From assembly GCA_937928595.1 (NCBI GenBank), contig CALGJV010000022.1:87193-151192 (forward strand): a stretch of DNA of 64,000 nt, in the 5' to 3' direction. Every line of letters starts with the position of its first letter. Positions within the stretch are counted from its first letter, which is position 1. A model generated the notes under the pieces. The model made no database searches, had not been told where the DNA came from, and saw nothing but the letters and a program-made list of their open reading frames with translations. The DNA comes from an uncultured Phycisphaerae bacterium. Lineage in GTDB: Bacteria; Planctomycetota; Phycisphaerae; UBA1845; Fen-1342. The position numbers were made by a program, and so were the translations under genes. Below are positions 15,876 through 25,679 of this stretch, piece after piece.

Positions 15876-17426
15876 ATGACGACTCCCCCGTCCGTCGCGC
15901 GGCGCTGCCGTGCCGCCGGCGTCACGCTCGTTCTCGCGCTGGCCGGAACAACCCTCACCGCGTGCCGGACGTCCGTCCCGCAGTGGCCCGCCCCCGCCCG
16001 CACGTTGACGCGCGGCGACGACACGTATCGCGCGTACGACCTCGACGACGATGGCCGGCTTGATTACCTCCAGCGGCTCCGCGCGGGGTACATCGACCGG
16101 CTCTACTTCCCCTCGGCACGCGGCGGGCCGCTCCGTGACCGCGTCGTCCGCCCCGCCGCCAACCCGCAGCACACGCCCCTGCTCGTGCTCCTGCTCGACG
16201 GCGTCGCCTTTGAGCGGATCCAGGCGCTGCACGCGCGCGGCCGCTTCCGCCTGTTCCATCCGCCGACGCCGGTCGTGTCGGTCTTCCCGACGCTCACCGA
16301 CCCCGCCTTCGACCTGCTTTTCGACACCGGCCCGACCGACGGCTACGAGGCCGGCTCTTTCGACCACGCCGCCGGCCGCGTCACCGACGGCGTCCGCGTC
16401 TACCTCTCCGGGCGGTTCGAGCGCTGGGTCCGGATGAGCGACTATCGTCTGAACTTCATCGAAGACGCCGTGATGTACGTCCTCCCGCGGGGGGTCTACG
16501 CCCGTGAGCTGCACCGAGCCCGCAAGATCATCGACCGCCGGCTCGCCGCCGGGGCCCGCGATGTCGTCATCTACCTGCTCTCGACCGACGGTCTCGGCCA
16601 CCGCCTGCCGGCGGCCGAGCTCGAGTCCGAGCTGGTCCGGCTCGACGATTTCGTCGAGCGGCTCGTCTACGACCATCGCGGCCGACTCGAGGTCGCCATG
16701 CTGGCCGACCACGGCATGAGCGCCGTGCCGGTCGGTCGGCCGCCGCTCCGCCGGTGGGACATTGTGGCGACGCTCCGGGCCGCCGGCCTTCGCGTGACCG
16801 ACCGGCCGACCCGCCCCGGCGACGTGGCCGTCCCGCTGTTCGGACTGTTGGACGTGGCCCGGGTGCACACCAGGGACGCCGACACCCGGAGGCAGGTGGT
16901 GGCGGTTCTGCGGGGGCGTCCCGAGTGCGAGCTGGTGGCGGAACGCGACGGTGACGTCGTCCGGGTCCATGTCGGGCCGGACGTCGCCGAAATCCGCAGC
17001 CGACCCGGGCCGGACGGCCAACCCGTCTACGCCTACCACCCGGTGGCGGGGGATCCGCTGGGCGTGGGGTCGGGGCCGCCCGAGGCCGATGACGACGGCT
17101 ACGCTCCGGCCGCCGCGTGGCTGGCGGCCACCCACGCGGCGGCGTTTCCCCACGCGGTGCCCCGGCTGTGGGACGGGTTTTTTGTGCTGACCCGGGAACA
17201 TCCCGACGTGGTCGTGAGTATTACCGATGAGTGGTATGTCGGTAGCGGCACGTTCAGCCGGGTCGTCACACTCTGGGGCACGCACGGCGGCATGCACCGG
17301 CGCGTAAGTGGGACGTTCCTGATGACCACGGCCGGCCGCGCCGACGGTCCACTGGACCTGCCGGCGGTCGGCCGGCGGCTCCGGGAGGTATTCGGCTGGG
17401 AGCCGCGGGTCCGGCCGGGCCGCTGA
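15876..17426 (+). CDS. secreted/lipoprotein alkaline-phosphatase-superfamily (type I phosphodiesterase-like) protein
   Basis: The product has 516 residues from ATG 15876. A signal segment ends in LTAC, a plausible lipobox. A short calcium-loop-like DLDDDGRLD follows at about 50-58. The core matches the alkaline phosphatase superfamily: LLLLDGVAFERI carries the first metal Asp, VSVFPTLTDPAF the likely Thr nucleophile, and YLLSTDGLGHRLP and MLADHGMSAVP the second and third metal sites. WGTHGGMHRRVSGTF near the end carries the last His. It probably hydrolyses a phosphodiester or phosphonate outside the cell or in the periplasm. A much longer frame runs upstream into the permease gene but has no family similarity. 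Confidence 0.8.
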   Translation: MTTPPSVARRCRAAGVTLVLALAGTTLTACRTSVPQWPAPARTLTRGDDTYRAYDLDDDGRLDYLQRLRAGYIDRLYFPSARGGPLRDRVVRPAANPQHTPLLVLLLDGVAFERIQALHARGRFRLFHPPTPVVSVFPTLTDPAFDLLFDTGPTDGYEAGSFDHAAGRVTDGVRVYLSGRFERWVRMSDYRLNFIEDAVMYVLPRGVYARELHRARKIIDRRLAAGARDVVIYLLSTDGLGHRLPAAELESELVRLDDFVERLVYDHRGRLEVAMLADHGMSAVPVGRPPLRRWDIVATLRAAGLRVTDRPTRPGDVAVPLFGLLDVARVHTRDADTRRQVVAVLRGRPECELVAERDGDVVRVHVGPDVAEIRSRPGPDGQPVYAYHPVAGDPLGVGSGPPEADDDGYAPAAAWLAATHAAAFPHAVPRLWDGFFVLTREHPDVVVSITDEWYVGSGTFSRVVTLWGTHGGMHRRVSGTFLMTTAGRADGPLDLPAVGRRLREVFGWEPRVRPGR

Positions 17427-17486
17427 CCGTGACGCAAGAACAACCGTGACAAATGGTTAGGCTGACATCCGCGCGAACGAAAAACG

Positions 17487-17495
17487 TGGTAAACT
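17487..17495 (+). promoter_or_regulatory. extended -10-like element
   Basis: TGGTAAACT resembles an extended -10 (TGnTAnAAT) about 50 bp before ATG 17545. No -35 is seen at the right distance. Confidence 0.25.
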
Positions 17496-17544
17496 AAGCG
17501 AGGGTGCGTGCCCGAGCGGGGCACGCCCCGCCGGGAGACTGACC

Positions 17545-18330
17545 ATGAACCGTCGCTTTCTCCTGCTGACCGTGCTAACGATCGGGGTCACCGCGACCGC
17601 CTGGGCCCAGAACAGCGGGGCGGGCTCGCGCGCGGGGCAGCCTCGGAGCACGTTCGACATCCTGAACCAGCGGATTCCGGAAGTCGAGTTCGTGAACCAG
17701 CCGCTCGATTCCGTCATCGAGTGGCTGGGGGACCTGACCCAGCTCAACATCGTGGTGCGCTGGCAGACGCTGGCGGACGCGGGGATCGAGCGCGACACGC
17801 AGATCAGTATCAAGGTCCGCAACCTGCGGCTTTCGCAGGTGCTCTGGCTGATCATGAACGAAGTGGGCCATGGTGAACTGGAGCTCGCCTATCGCGCAAG
17901 CGGGTCGTTGCTGGTCCTCTCGACGGAGGCCGATCTCGGCAAGGAGCTGGTGACGAAGGTGTACGACGTGTCGGACCTGCTGGTCACCATCCCGCGGGCG
18001 CAGCGGCGCTCGTCGTTCGACGTCACGCAGGGCATGGGGCAGGGGCGGACGGCCGGAGGTGGCGGGGGGGGCGGGTCCGGGATGTTCCAGCAGGGCTCGC
18101 AGAACCAGAACCAGGAAGACCCGAACAACCAGACCGGCGCCTCGGCGGTCGCCATGCAGCAGCTCATCGACCTGATCATGGACACGGTCGAGCCGGACTC
18201 ATGGGCGGCCAAGAGCGGCGGCAACGGCACGATCCACGCCTTCGGCCGACTGCTCGTGATCCGCAACACGATTCTGGTTCACCAGCGGCTGGGTGGGTAC
18301 CTGAGCGAGGACGAGGTGTCCGGGCCGTGA
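17545..18330 (+). CDS. secreted protein with secretin/TonB short N-terminal (STN)-like domain
   Basis: This 261-residue protein begins with a signal peptide (MNRRFLLLTVLTIGVTATAWA). Residues 37-125 (VEFVNQPLDSVIEWLGDL, then LNIVVRW and ISIKVRNLRLSQVLWLIM) follow the beta-alpha-beta plan of STN/N0 domains that lie at the start of secretins and TonB receptors. A second conserved part reads YDVSDLLVTIPRAQRR. A glycine-rich linker (eight Gly, encoded by a long G run) and a Gln/Asn-rich stretch then lead to a final domain (AMQQLIDLIMDTVEPDSW). I recall this layout in planctomycete periplasmic proteins of unknown role. No pore domain is present, so it is not itself a secretin. Confidence 0.75.
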   Translation: MNRRFLLLTVLTIGVTATAWAQNSGAGSRAGQPRSTFDILNQRIPEVEFVNQPLDSVIEWLGDLTQLNIVVRWQTLADAGIERDTQISIKVRNLRLSQVLWLIMNEVGHGELELAYRASGSLLVLSTEADLGKELVTKVYDVSDLLVTIPRAQRRSSFDVTQGMGQGRTAGGGGGGGSGMFQQGSQNQNQEDPNNQTGASAVAMQQLIDLIMDTVEPDSWAAKSGGNGTIHAFGRLLVIRNTILVHQRLGGYLSEDEVSGP

Positions 18331-18377
18331 CGCCACGCGGGCGGCAGCGCTCCGCACAGGAACTCCGGTAGGACGGC

Positions 18378-18689
18378 ATGCCGAAGACACACGACCTCTG
18401 GTCGCTCTTTATCGTTCTGGGAATCGTGGCGGTCGCCGGGCTGGTCGGCTTCTTCATCGCCATGTGGGTGCGGCGCTGGGCGGCGAAAGACGAGCCCGGC
18501 GCCGCCTTCACGTTCCAGGACCTGCGCGACATGCGCGCCCGCGGGGAGATCACCGACGCCGAGTTCGCGGCCATGCGCAACGCGCTGCTCGGCAAGCTTG
18601 ACATGCCCGGCAGTCCGCCCCCGGCACCACCCAACCGGCCGCGGCCGGAGCCCCCACCGCGTCCGTCGGAGGATGCGCCGGGCGTGTAG
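18378..18689 (+). CDS. small membrane protein with SHOCT-like tail
   Basis: This 103-residue protein has one transmembrane helix (about 8-33). A short helical region follows, FTFQDLRDMRARGEITDAEF then AAMRNALLGKL (44-74), which matches the SHOCT pattern of two short helices often found at the end of bacterial membrane proteins. The last 28 residues are Pro-rich. It lies 47 bp after the STN-like gene and 101 bp before alaS on the same strand. The function is unknown; SHOCT segments are thought to mediate oligomer contacts. Confidence 0.7.
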   Translation: MPKTHDLWSLFIVLGIVAVAGLVGFFIAMWVRRWAAKDEPGAAFTFQDLRDMRARGEITDAEFAAMRNALLGKLDMPGSPPPAPPNRPRPEPPPRPSEDAPGV

Positions 18690-18790
18690 CCCCGTACGCA
18701 CCCCTGCCATCTCCCGTCCGCCCGCGTAGAATGCACGGCTCGGCGCCGCTCGGCAGAAGCCCCGGTCCGGCGCCGCCTCGGAGTCCGCCC

Positions 18791-21655
18791 GTGTCGCGTA
18801 CCGCCGCCCAGATCCGCCGGGAGTTCATCGACTTCTTCGTGCAGAAATGCGGGCATACGTTCGTGCCCAGCTCGCCAGTCGTGCCGCACGACGACCCGAC
18901 GCTGCTGTTCACGAACGCCGGCATGAACCAGTTCAAGCCGTACTTCCTCGGCACGCAGGCACCACCGTGGCGCCGCGTCGCCAACACGCAGAAGTGCATC
19001 CGCGCGGGCGGCAAGCACAACGACCTCGACGATGTCGGGCACGACACGTATCACCACACCTTCTTCGAGATGCTCGGCAACTGGTCGTTCGGCGATTACT
19101 TCAAGGCTGAGGCGATCGCATGGGCCTGGGAACTGCTGACGCAGGTCTGGGGCATCGATCCGACCCGTCTGCACGCCACGTACTTCCGCGGCGACCCAGC
19201 AGAGCAGCTCGAACCCGATCTCGAAGCCCGCGACCTGTGGCTGAAGATCCTGCCTCCGGATCGCGTGCATGCCGGTTCCAAGAAGGACAACTTCTGGGAG
19301 ATGGGCGAGACCGGCCCGTGCGGACCGTGCAGCGAGATCCACATCGACCGCACCCCCGACAAGAGCGGCGGCCGGCTCGTCAACGCCGGCGACGCCCGCG
19401 TGATGGAGATCTGGAACCTCGTCTTCATCCAGTTCAACCGCGGCTCGGACGGCCGCCTCTCCCCCCTGCCCGCGCGGCACGTCGACACGGGCATGGGCTT
19501 CGAGCGCGTCACGGCCGTGCTCCAGGGCCACCGCAGCAACTACGACACCGACGTGTTCATGCCGCTGTTCGCCGCCATCCGCGAAGCGACGCAAGCGCCG
19601 CCCTATCAGGGCCGGCTCGAGAGCGAAACCCGCGACCCGGGCGTGCTGATCGACGTCGCGTACCGCGTCATCGCCGACCACATCCGCACGCTCACGTTCG
19701 CGATCACCGACGGGGCCGTGCCCGACAAGGACGGTCGCGGGTACGTCTTGCGCCGCATCCTGCGGCGGGCCGTCCGCTACGGCTGGCAGTACCTCAATGT
19801 GCACGAGCCGTTCCTCTACCGGATCGTTCCCACCGTGATCGCCGGACTGGGTGACGCGTTCCCCGAGCTGCGGAGCAAGCCGGCCGAGGTGACGAGTGTC
19901 ATCCGCGACGAGGAGGAGTCCTTCGCGCGGACGCTCGGCCGGGGCCTGGCGCTGTTCGAAGAGGCTGCGACCACCGCGGCCCGGGACCACCACGGGGAGA
20001 TTCGTGGTGAGGACGCTTTCCGACTCCACGACACCTACGGCTTTCCGATCGATCTGACGCAGATCATGGCGGCCGAGCGCGGGCTGCGGGTCGACATCGG
20101 CGAGTACGAGCGACTGATGGAGGAGGCTCGTGAGCTGGCCCGTGCCGCCGGCAAAGGCGATGGCGCCGGCTTCGAGCACCTGCCGCAAACCATTTCCGAC
20201 CGCATCGTCGCGACCGACGACCGCTTCAAGTACGAGACCGAGACGCTCGCCGCCCGCGTCGTGGCCATCATCCGCCGCACGGCGGACAGCGCGTTCGTGC
20301 TCCTGGGCGATCAGGAGCAGCTCCGTCCGGGCGAGGATGCCGTAGTCGTGTGCGACCGCACTTGCTTCTACGGCGAAGCCGGCGGGCAAATCGGCGACCG
20401 GGGCAACATCACCGCCACGGACGGCACGCGCTTCGAGGTGTCCGGCACGCTGAAACCCGGCCACTACGTTCAGCACGTCGGCACGCTGATCATGGGATCG
20501 CTCGGTGTCGGCGATTCGGTCGAGCTGACCGTGGATCCGCAGCGCCGGGCGACGATGAAGAACCACACCGGCACGCACGTGCTCAACTGGGCGCTGCGCG
20601 CGGTGCTGGGCGAGCACGTCATGCAGAAAGGGTCGCTCGTCGACCCCGAGAAAACACGCTTCGATTTCGCCCATCCGAAAGCCCTCACGCCAGAGGAAGT
20701 CGAGCGCGTCGAGCGCCTGGCGAACGAGCAGATCGCCCGCGGCCTGCCGGTGCACATCAAGGAGATTCCGCAGGCCGAAGCGCTGCGGATCAACGGCCTG
20801 CGGGCGGTGTTCGGCGAGCGCTACCCGGAGATCGTGCGCGTCATGTCGATCGGGGTGCCGGTCGAGCAGCTCGCCGCGGACCCCGGCAACGCTGCCTGGC
20901 GTGATTACTCGATCGAGTTCTGCGGCGGCACGCACGTCCGCAACACGCGCGAAATCGAGCACCTCGCCGTCGTCGCCGAGGAAGCCATCGCCAAGGGCGT
21001 GCGCCGCATCGTCGCGTACACCGGGCGCGCGGCGCAGGTGGCCGACGAGATGGGCGCCGCGCTGGTCCAGCGCGCCACGACCCTGCTTCGTCAGCCGCCG
21101 CCCGGCGAAGAACTGGCCGCCGCGACCGCCGAACTCGCCAACACGCTTGGCACCGCCACGATCCCGGTGCGTTGTCGGGCCCGGTTGCGGGAGCTGCTGA
21201 CCGAGCTTCAGAAACGCGTCAAGGAAGAGCAGAAAGCCGCGGCCGGCGACGCGGCCGCCGCGCTGGCGACGCAGCTTGGGGAGCGGCTGCGGGGCGCGCC
21301 GCGCAGCGGCGACGTGGCGGTGCTCGTGAGCGAGCTGCCCGAAGCGCCGGCCGACCAGATCAAGCAGGCGATTGACGCCGTGAAGCCGAAGTGCGGCCCG
21401 GCGGCGATCGTGGTCGGAACGCGGACGGCGGCCGCGGGCGACGAACCCGGCAAGGTGACGCTGGTCGTGGCGTTCACGCCGGACCTGGTGAAGCGGGGCC
21501 TGAAGGCCGGCGACCTGGTGAAAGTCATCGCGCCGGTGGTGGGCGGCGGCGGCGGCGGTCCGCCGACGATGGCACAAGCCGGCGGCAAGCACCCGGAGAA
21601 GCTCGCGGAGGCACTGGAGACGGCGCGCGAGTGGATTCGGACGCGGCTGGGGTAA
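18791..21655 (+). CDS. alaS: alanyl-tRNA synthetase
   Basis: AlaRS charges tRNA-Ala and edits mischarged Ser and Gly. From GTG 18791 the product has 954 residues, slightly longer than the usual 875. The N-terminus SRTAAQIRREFIDFFVQKCG is the expected family start. Motif 2 surrounds NTQKCIRAGGKHNDLDDVG and motif 3 GRGYVLRRILRRA. The editing domain has HTGTHVLNWALR and CGGTHVRNT, which together bind zinc. The C-terminal DHHA1-like part ends with GGGGGGPPTMAQAGG. A CGGAG site 7 nt before GTG 18791 supports this start over ATG 18731, which would add a Pro/Gly-rich leader unlike the family. Confidence 0.95.
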   Translation: MSRTAAQIRREFIDFFVQKCGHTFVPSSPVVPHDDPTLLFTNAGMNQFKPYFLGTQAPPWRRVANTQKCIRAGGKHNDLDDVGHDTYHHTFFEMLGNWSFGDYFKAEAIAWAWELLTQVWGIDPTRLHATYFRGDPAEQLEPDLEARDLWLKILPPDRVHAGSKKDNFWEMGETGPCGPCSEIHIDRTPDKSGGRLVNAGDARVMEIWNLVFIQFNRGSDGRLSPLPARHVDTGMGFERVTAVLQGHRSNYDTDVFMPLFAAIREATQAPPYQGRLESETRDPGVLIDVAYRVIADHIRTLTFAITDGAVPDKDGRGYVLRRILRRAVRYGWQYLNVHEPFLYRIVPTVIAGLGDAFPELRSKPAEVTSVIRDEEESFARTLGRGLALFEEAATTAARDHHGEIRGEDAFRLHDTYGFPIDLTQIMAAERGLRVDIGEYERLMEEARELARAAGKGDGAGFEHLPQTISDRIVATDDRFKYETETLAARVVAIIRRTADSAFVLLGDQEQLRPGEDAVVVCDRTCFYGEAGGQIGDRGNITATDGTRFEVSGTLKPGHYVQHVGTLIMGSLGVGDSVELTVDPQRRATMKNHTGTHVLNWALRAVLGEHVMQKGSLVDPEKTRFDFAHPKALTPEEVERVERLANEQIARGLPVHIKEIPQAEALRINGLRAVFGERYPEIVRVMSIGVPVEQLAADPGNAAWRDYSIEFCGGTHVRNTREIEHLAVVAEEAIAKGVRRIVAYTGRAAQVADEMGAALVQRATTLLRQPPPGEELAAATAELANTLGTATIPVRCRARLRELLTELQKRVKEEQKAAAGDAAAALATQLGERLRGAPRSGDVAVLVSELPEAPADQIKQAIDAVKPKCGPAAIVVGTRTAAAGDEPGKVTLVVAFTPDLVKRGLKAGDLVKVIAPVVGGGGGGPPTMAQAGGKHPEKLAEALETAREWIRTRLG

Positions 21656-21814
21656 TCGCCCGCCGCAAGGGTCCCTCGCCGGGTACAGAGAGCGCCGCGC
21701 GGCTCACGGCGCTGCTGCTCTGGCCCCCGGCCGCGGGCGCTGGTAAGTTTCCGCTGTGGCCGAAGCGACACACTCGTTGTCGCCCGACTGTTTCGCCCCG
21801 TGAGGAAGTGATTC

Positions 21815-22540
21815 ATGCTGCGTTGGTTCACGTACGTTCTGGCGTTCGTCGGTGTAGCGATCCTGCTGAATGCCTTGGCCGGCTGCGAGCAGGCTCCGCC
21901 GACGACCACCGTCCCGTCGTCCGCCGCCCCCACCGCCGAGGACCGGGCCGCCGTCGAACGGCGACTGGCCCAGCAACCCTCGGCGGCGACCGACCCCGCG
22001 GCCGGTCTGCCCCCGGGCCACCCCCCGATCGGGCCCGGTGATACCACCGGCCCCAGCGCCGGCCCCCTGGACGGCGCCGAACTGCAATACACGGCGCCGC
22101 CGCGCTGGGTGTCTCAGCCCCCCGCGACCCCGATGCGGCGAGCCCAATTCCTGGTGCCTCGGGCGGAGGGCGACACGGCCGACGGTCTGCTGACCGTCTC
22201 GCACTTCCCGAGGACCGGCGGCTCCACCCAGGCGAACCTCGACCGCTGGATCGGCCAATTCTCGCAGCAGGACGGCTCACCGGTCCCCCGCGACAGCGCC
22301 ACGTTTTCCACGTTCGAGGCCAACGGCCTGAAGGTCAGCACGGTGGATGTCACGGGCTACTTTTTCGACAGCAACGTCATGGGCGGGTCGGGTAAGCGCA
22401 CCGAGACGCCGTATCGCCTCCTCGGCGGCATCGTCGAGATGCCCAACGGTGCGTGGTTCTTCAAGCTCACCGGGCCCGAGGCGACCGTCACTGCCGCCCG
22501 CGATGAGTTCATGGACCTGCTGAAGTCCGTGCATCCGTGA
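21815..22540 (+). CDS. lipoprotein of unknown function
   Basis: This 241-residue protein has a signal sequence ending in LLNALAGC (lipobox, Cys24). A Pro/Thr/Ala-rich linker to about 85 is followed by a compact domain with YTAPPRWVSQP, LLTVSHFPRTGG, VTGYFFDSN and PYRLLGGIVEMPNGAWFF. It ends in a helix, AARDEFMDLLKSV. The domain pattern looks like small lipoproteins that describe a protein surviving membrane passage, with no catalytic motif. AGGAAG precedes ATG 21815. The stop overlaps the next gene's GTG by 4 bp, so the two are coupled and may act together at the cell surface. Confidence 0.75.
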   Translation: MLRWFTYVLAFVGVAILLNALAGCEQAPPTTTVPSSAAPTAEDRAAVERRLAQQPSAATDPAAGLPPGHPPIGPGDTTGPSAGPLDGAELQYTAPPRWVSQPPATPMRRAQFLVPRAEGDTADGLLTVSHFPRTGGSTQANLDRWIGQFSQQDGSPVPRDSATFSTFEANGLKVSTVDVTGYFFDSNVMGGSGKRTETPYRLLGGIVEMPNGAWFFKLTGPEATVTAARDEFMDLLKSVHP

Positions 22541-23679
22541 GTCGGCGAACCGCGCCGCCGCGCCCGCCGACGGGCCGGGCGTGGCGCTGCCGCGGGTGGG
22601 CGGGCGGCCTTGCGGCGGCGATTTTCATGGCAGGCGGCTGCCCATGGTCGTGGTCGCCGTACGCCATCGTCGATTTCGAGTTCAACGTCGCCGCACCCCG
22701 AACTCCGGTGGACACCGCCGACCCGCCGGTGTTCGCCGCCGCGCCCGTGTTCACGGCCATCCCCGGCCGCTCCGGTCACCACGCGCCGACCATCACCGCC
22801 CTGCCGGATGGGACGCTGCTGGCCGCGTGGTACTCCTACATCGGGCCGGGGGAGCGCGACGGTGCGGCGATCTACCTCAGCCGCCGGGCCCCGGACGCCC
22901 CCGCTTGGGATGCGCCGGTACTCCACATCGACCGGCCCGAAACGGACGGTAATCCCGTGCTTTACAGCGAAGGCGACCGCGTGTGGCTGTTCCAGGCCGT
23001 CGTGCCGGGCGGCTGGAGCACGGCGCACATCGAGGTTCAGCAGTCGCACGACGGCGGGCTGACGTGGTCTGCGCCGGCCGCGATCGCCGGGCCTGTGGGG
23101 GCGAACGTGCGCTTTCCCCCTGTACGAACCGCGAGTGGCGCGCTGCTTCTGCCCGCGTACGACGATCTGTTTCAGCGGTCGCTGTTCTTCGTGTCCGAGG
23201 ACGGTACGAACTGGCGCGAGCTCAGCGCGGTCGTGACAGCCCCGCCTCGCCAGAACCTCCAGCCGAGCATCGTCCGACTTCGGTCGGGCCGACTGCTCGC
23301 GGTGCTGCGGAACTCCGGCGGCGGGTGGCTGTGGGTGACGGCCTCCGACGACGACGGCCGCACCTGGGCGCAACCGCGGGATGCGGGTTTCCCGAACCCC
23401 GACAGCCCGGCCGTATTGCTCGGGCTGGCGAGCGGTCACCTGCTCCTCGCGTACAACGATAGCTCCGCAGCGCGACGACCGCTGGTGGCCGCGCTTTCCG
23501 CGGACGAAGGAGTCACGTGGCATCGCGCCCGCGTGTTGGCGGACGGTCCGGGCGCTTACGCCTACCCGGCGGCCGTGCAGGGCCCCGATGGCGGCATCCA
23601 CGTCGTGTACTCGGACGACCGCGCGGGCATCACGCACGTCGAGTTCAACGAGGCGTGGCTCGTGCAACGGGAACCGTGA
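22537..23679 (+). CDS. secreted sialidase-like (BNR/Asp-box) beta-propeller protein
   Basis: This 380-residue protein has an Arg-rich start followed by a hydrophobic segment ending in a GGC lipobox. It carries at least four Asp-box repeats: SHDGGLTWSAP, SEDGTNWRE, SDDDGRTWAQP and SADEGVTWHRA. These are typical of the six-bladed sialidase fold. APTITALPDGTLLAAWYS and AYPAAVQGPDGGIHVVYSD are the usual strands between blades. Many such proteins are exo-sialidase-like domains acting on other glycans, and I cannot confirm the sialidase catalytic Tyr-Glu pair. It starts with GTG 22537, overlapping the preceding lipoprotein gene by 4 bp. Confidence 0.8.
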   Translation: MSRRTAPPRPPTGRAWRCRGWAGGLAAAIFMAGGCPWSWSPYAIVDFEFNVAAPRTPVDTADPPVFAAAPVFTAIPGRSGHHAPTITALPDGTLLAAWYSYIGPGERDGAAIYLSRRAPDAPAWDAPVLHIDRPETDGNPVLYSEGDRVWLFQAVVPGGWSTAHIEVQQSHDGGLTWSAPAAIAGPVGANVRFPPVRTASGALLLPAYDDLFQRSLFFVSEDGTNWRELSAVVTAPPRQNLQPSIVRLRSGRLLAVLRNSGGGWLWVTASDDDGRTWAQPRDAGFPNPDSPAVLLGLASGHLLLAYNDSSAARRPLVAALSADEGVTWHRARVLADGPGAYAYPAAVQGPDGGIHVVYSDDRAGITHVEFNEAWLVQREP

Positions 23680-23823
23680 AGGCCTTCCTTCCGCCGCGCG
23701 AGCCGGAGTGACGGCCGCGACGCGCACCGCAGTGTCCGTCAACGAGCGACGCCGCGGCGCTTGCTGTCGCCGCGGCGTCCCACCTGTCAACTTCTCGTTC
23801 TCGGTCCGCAACCGGTCACCCGG

Positions 23824-25449
23824 CTAGTTCGCGGCGGGGGGTCCGCTCGGTTGCGCGGGCGGAGCCGGAGGCGGCGCGGTGGGCTGTCCGGCTGCGGGCG
23901 GAGGCGGGGCCGGCTGCCCCGGCGCTGCGCCGGTCGGTGGAGCCGGAGGGCCGGCCTGGGCGCCAGCAGGCACAGGCCGTGCGGGCCGCGCAGCCTGCTT
24001 GACCACGGGGATGCTGATCTTCTGGAACTCGGCCTGCGATGAGTCGGTGCCGATCTCCACCTTTGCGTCGTCGGGCAGTTCCTCGTACGCGGGCAGCTTG
24101 ATCTTGATGGAGTAGGCCGCCAGCTTGCTGTTGGGCTGCGGCGTCTCGTTGGGCTGCATTTCGTACTGAATCGTACCCGGCGTCACGTTCACGCCGGTGA
24201 TGTGGATCGGCTTGTCGAGGCGGTACTGGATCCGGATGGTCTGCTCCAGGGCCTGCGGGCGATTCGGCATGACGAACAGCCGCGGCGGAATCACGACGAC
24301 CGGCGGCTGCACGTTGGCCATCACCGGGATCGTGATGGTCGGCACCTTCTCCAGCGGCGTCTCCAGCACGATGTTCGCGCCGTTGTAGCCCATCTGAAGC
24401 GGCGGCTTCGTCGTCGCCGTCAACTCATAAACCTTGCCCTCCTCGATCTCCTGGAACTTCACTTCATACCGGCCGAAGTCCTGCCCTTCCCGCAGCTTGA
24501 GCTTCAGCGGGCTGCCGTACTTGTTCTCCAGCCGCAAGGTCTGCGTCAGCACCGACTCCACCTCGGCCTCGTTAAACATCACGCGGTCGGCAGGCGTCAT
24601 GGCGAAGATCGGCTTGACGGTCCCCTTCACCGGGATCACCACCGTCGGATGCATGGGGTCGTTCGTGGTCAGGGTCGCTGTCTTGCCGGCGACCGGGCCC
24701 GGGTGCGTCGTGCTGTACTTCACCACGAATGTCGTGGTCTCGCCCGGCTCCAGCGGACTCTTCGGCTGCGTGGCGGGAGTACAGCCGCAACTCGTCGTCA
24801 CCTTCAGCGTCGCGGGCCCCTCGCCCGTGTTCTTGACGGTGAATTCCCGTTCTGCGGGAAAGCCCTGCCAGACCTCCCCAAAATCGAACTCCGTCGGCGA
24901 CACCTCGATCTTGGGCGGCGGTCCGGCCGGGGCGGTGGTCGCCGTTGCAGCAGCCGCGGGCGGCGCGGCGGGCGCCGGAGTCGGCGGGGGGGGCGGCGGA
25001 GCCGGCTTGGGCGGATCGGCAGTCGGGGCCGGCTTCGGCGGGTTCGCCGCGCGTTCCTTCAGGCGCTCCTCGATGGCCCTCCGGATCGCCTCACGATCGG
25101 GCTGCGTGCTCGGAGGCGTCTGGCCCACCGGCTGCGCCGTGGGGCGCGCCGCGGGGGCCTCGGCGGCCGTCGCCTGATCGGACGGTCGATCCGCCGTCGA
25201 CACGTTCGCCGGCGGCGCTTCCGCCGCCGTCGCATGTCCGGCCGGTCGCGCGCTCGCGGCCGGAGCCGTCCGCGCCGCGGCGGTATCGGCCGGCATGGCC
25301 TGCGGGGTGTGCGTTGTCGGCGGCGGAGCGACAGTCTCCGCCGGCTCCATGACCGATTTCGTATTGCTGGACTCCGTCTGGCAACCCAACGCCACTCCCA
25401 GTGCTGCGATCGCGACGAAACTCATCCAAGCGAGCCTGCGTGTCGACAC
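23824..25449 (-). CDS. DUF1573-type lipoprotein with long Pro/Ala-rich arms
   Basis: This 541-residue protein has a lipobox signal (ALGVALGC, Cys23). A disordered Pro/Ala/Thr-rich arm with a short helix (REAIRRAIEERLKERAANP) follows up to about 175. Residues 178-290 hold a DUF1573 immunoglobulin-like domain: FDFGEVWQGFPAEREFTVKN, then TTSCGCTPATQPKSPLEPGE. The CGC pair is the usual motif. Two more beta domains follow, and the last 60 residues are again Pro-rich. Such proteins are common in planctomycetes and are thought to be exported structural or adhesion factors. The start is GTG 25449, with GGAG 9 nt upstream. It faces the BNR protein gene tail to tail. Confidence 0.85.
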   Translation of the reverse strand: MSTRRLAWMSFVAIAALGVALGCQTESSNTKSVMEPAETVAPPPTTHTPQAMPADTAAARTAPAASARPAGHATAAEAPPANVSTADRPSDQATAAEAPAARPTAQPVGQTPPSTQPDREAIRRAIEERLKERAANPPKPAPTADPPKPAPPPPPPTPAPAAPPAAAATATTAPAGPPPKIEVSPTEFDFGEVWQGFPAEREFTVKNTGEGPATLKVTTSCGCTPATQPKSPLEPGETTTFVVKYSTTHPGPVAGKTATLTTNDPMHPTVVIPVKGTVKPIFAMTPADRVMFNEAEVESVLTQTLRLENKYGSPLKLKLREGQDFGRYEVKFQEIEEGKVYELTATTKPPLQMGYNGANIVLETPLEKVPTITIPVMANVQPPVVVIPPRLFVMPNRPQALEQTIRIQYRLDKPIHITGVNVTPGTIQYEMQPNETPQPNSKLAAYSIKIKLPAYEELPDDAKVEIGTDSSQAEFQKISIPVVKQAARPARPVPAGAQAGPPAPPTGAAPGQPAPPPPAAGQPTAPPPAPPAQPSGPPAAN

Positions 25450-25679
25450 GGCTTGCTACTCCTGAGTCATTCCTGCCCTTCGGAACCAAAACACGCGCCC
25501 GCTCGGCGGACGAGCCCGCAGTCGGGTCAACGGGCCGCCAAGGCGGGCACAAACAGTCAGACCATGACCCGAAGACGTGAGTTTACACGCCGGCCCCCGA
25601 CGTTGCAATCGCGAGCCTCCGTCGCGCGGGGCGCACAAAAACCGCTGCCGGAAGCTCTTAACGGATGACGGGAGAGACG

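Noticed and set aside
15860..15880. GGGATTCGAACC just before the phosphatase start looks like the T-loop of a tRNA (minus strand)
   Set aside because: The stem has mismatches and no anticodon arm, D arm or matching acceptor stem is found around it.
24202..25668. Long plus-strand frame opposite the DUF1573 gene
   Set aside because: The product is Arg/His-rich and is only the shadow of a GC-rich coding gene on the other strand; there is no ribosome site or family match.
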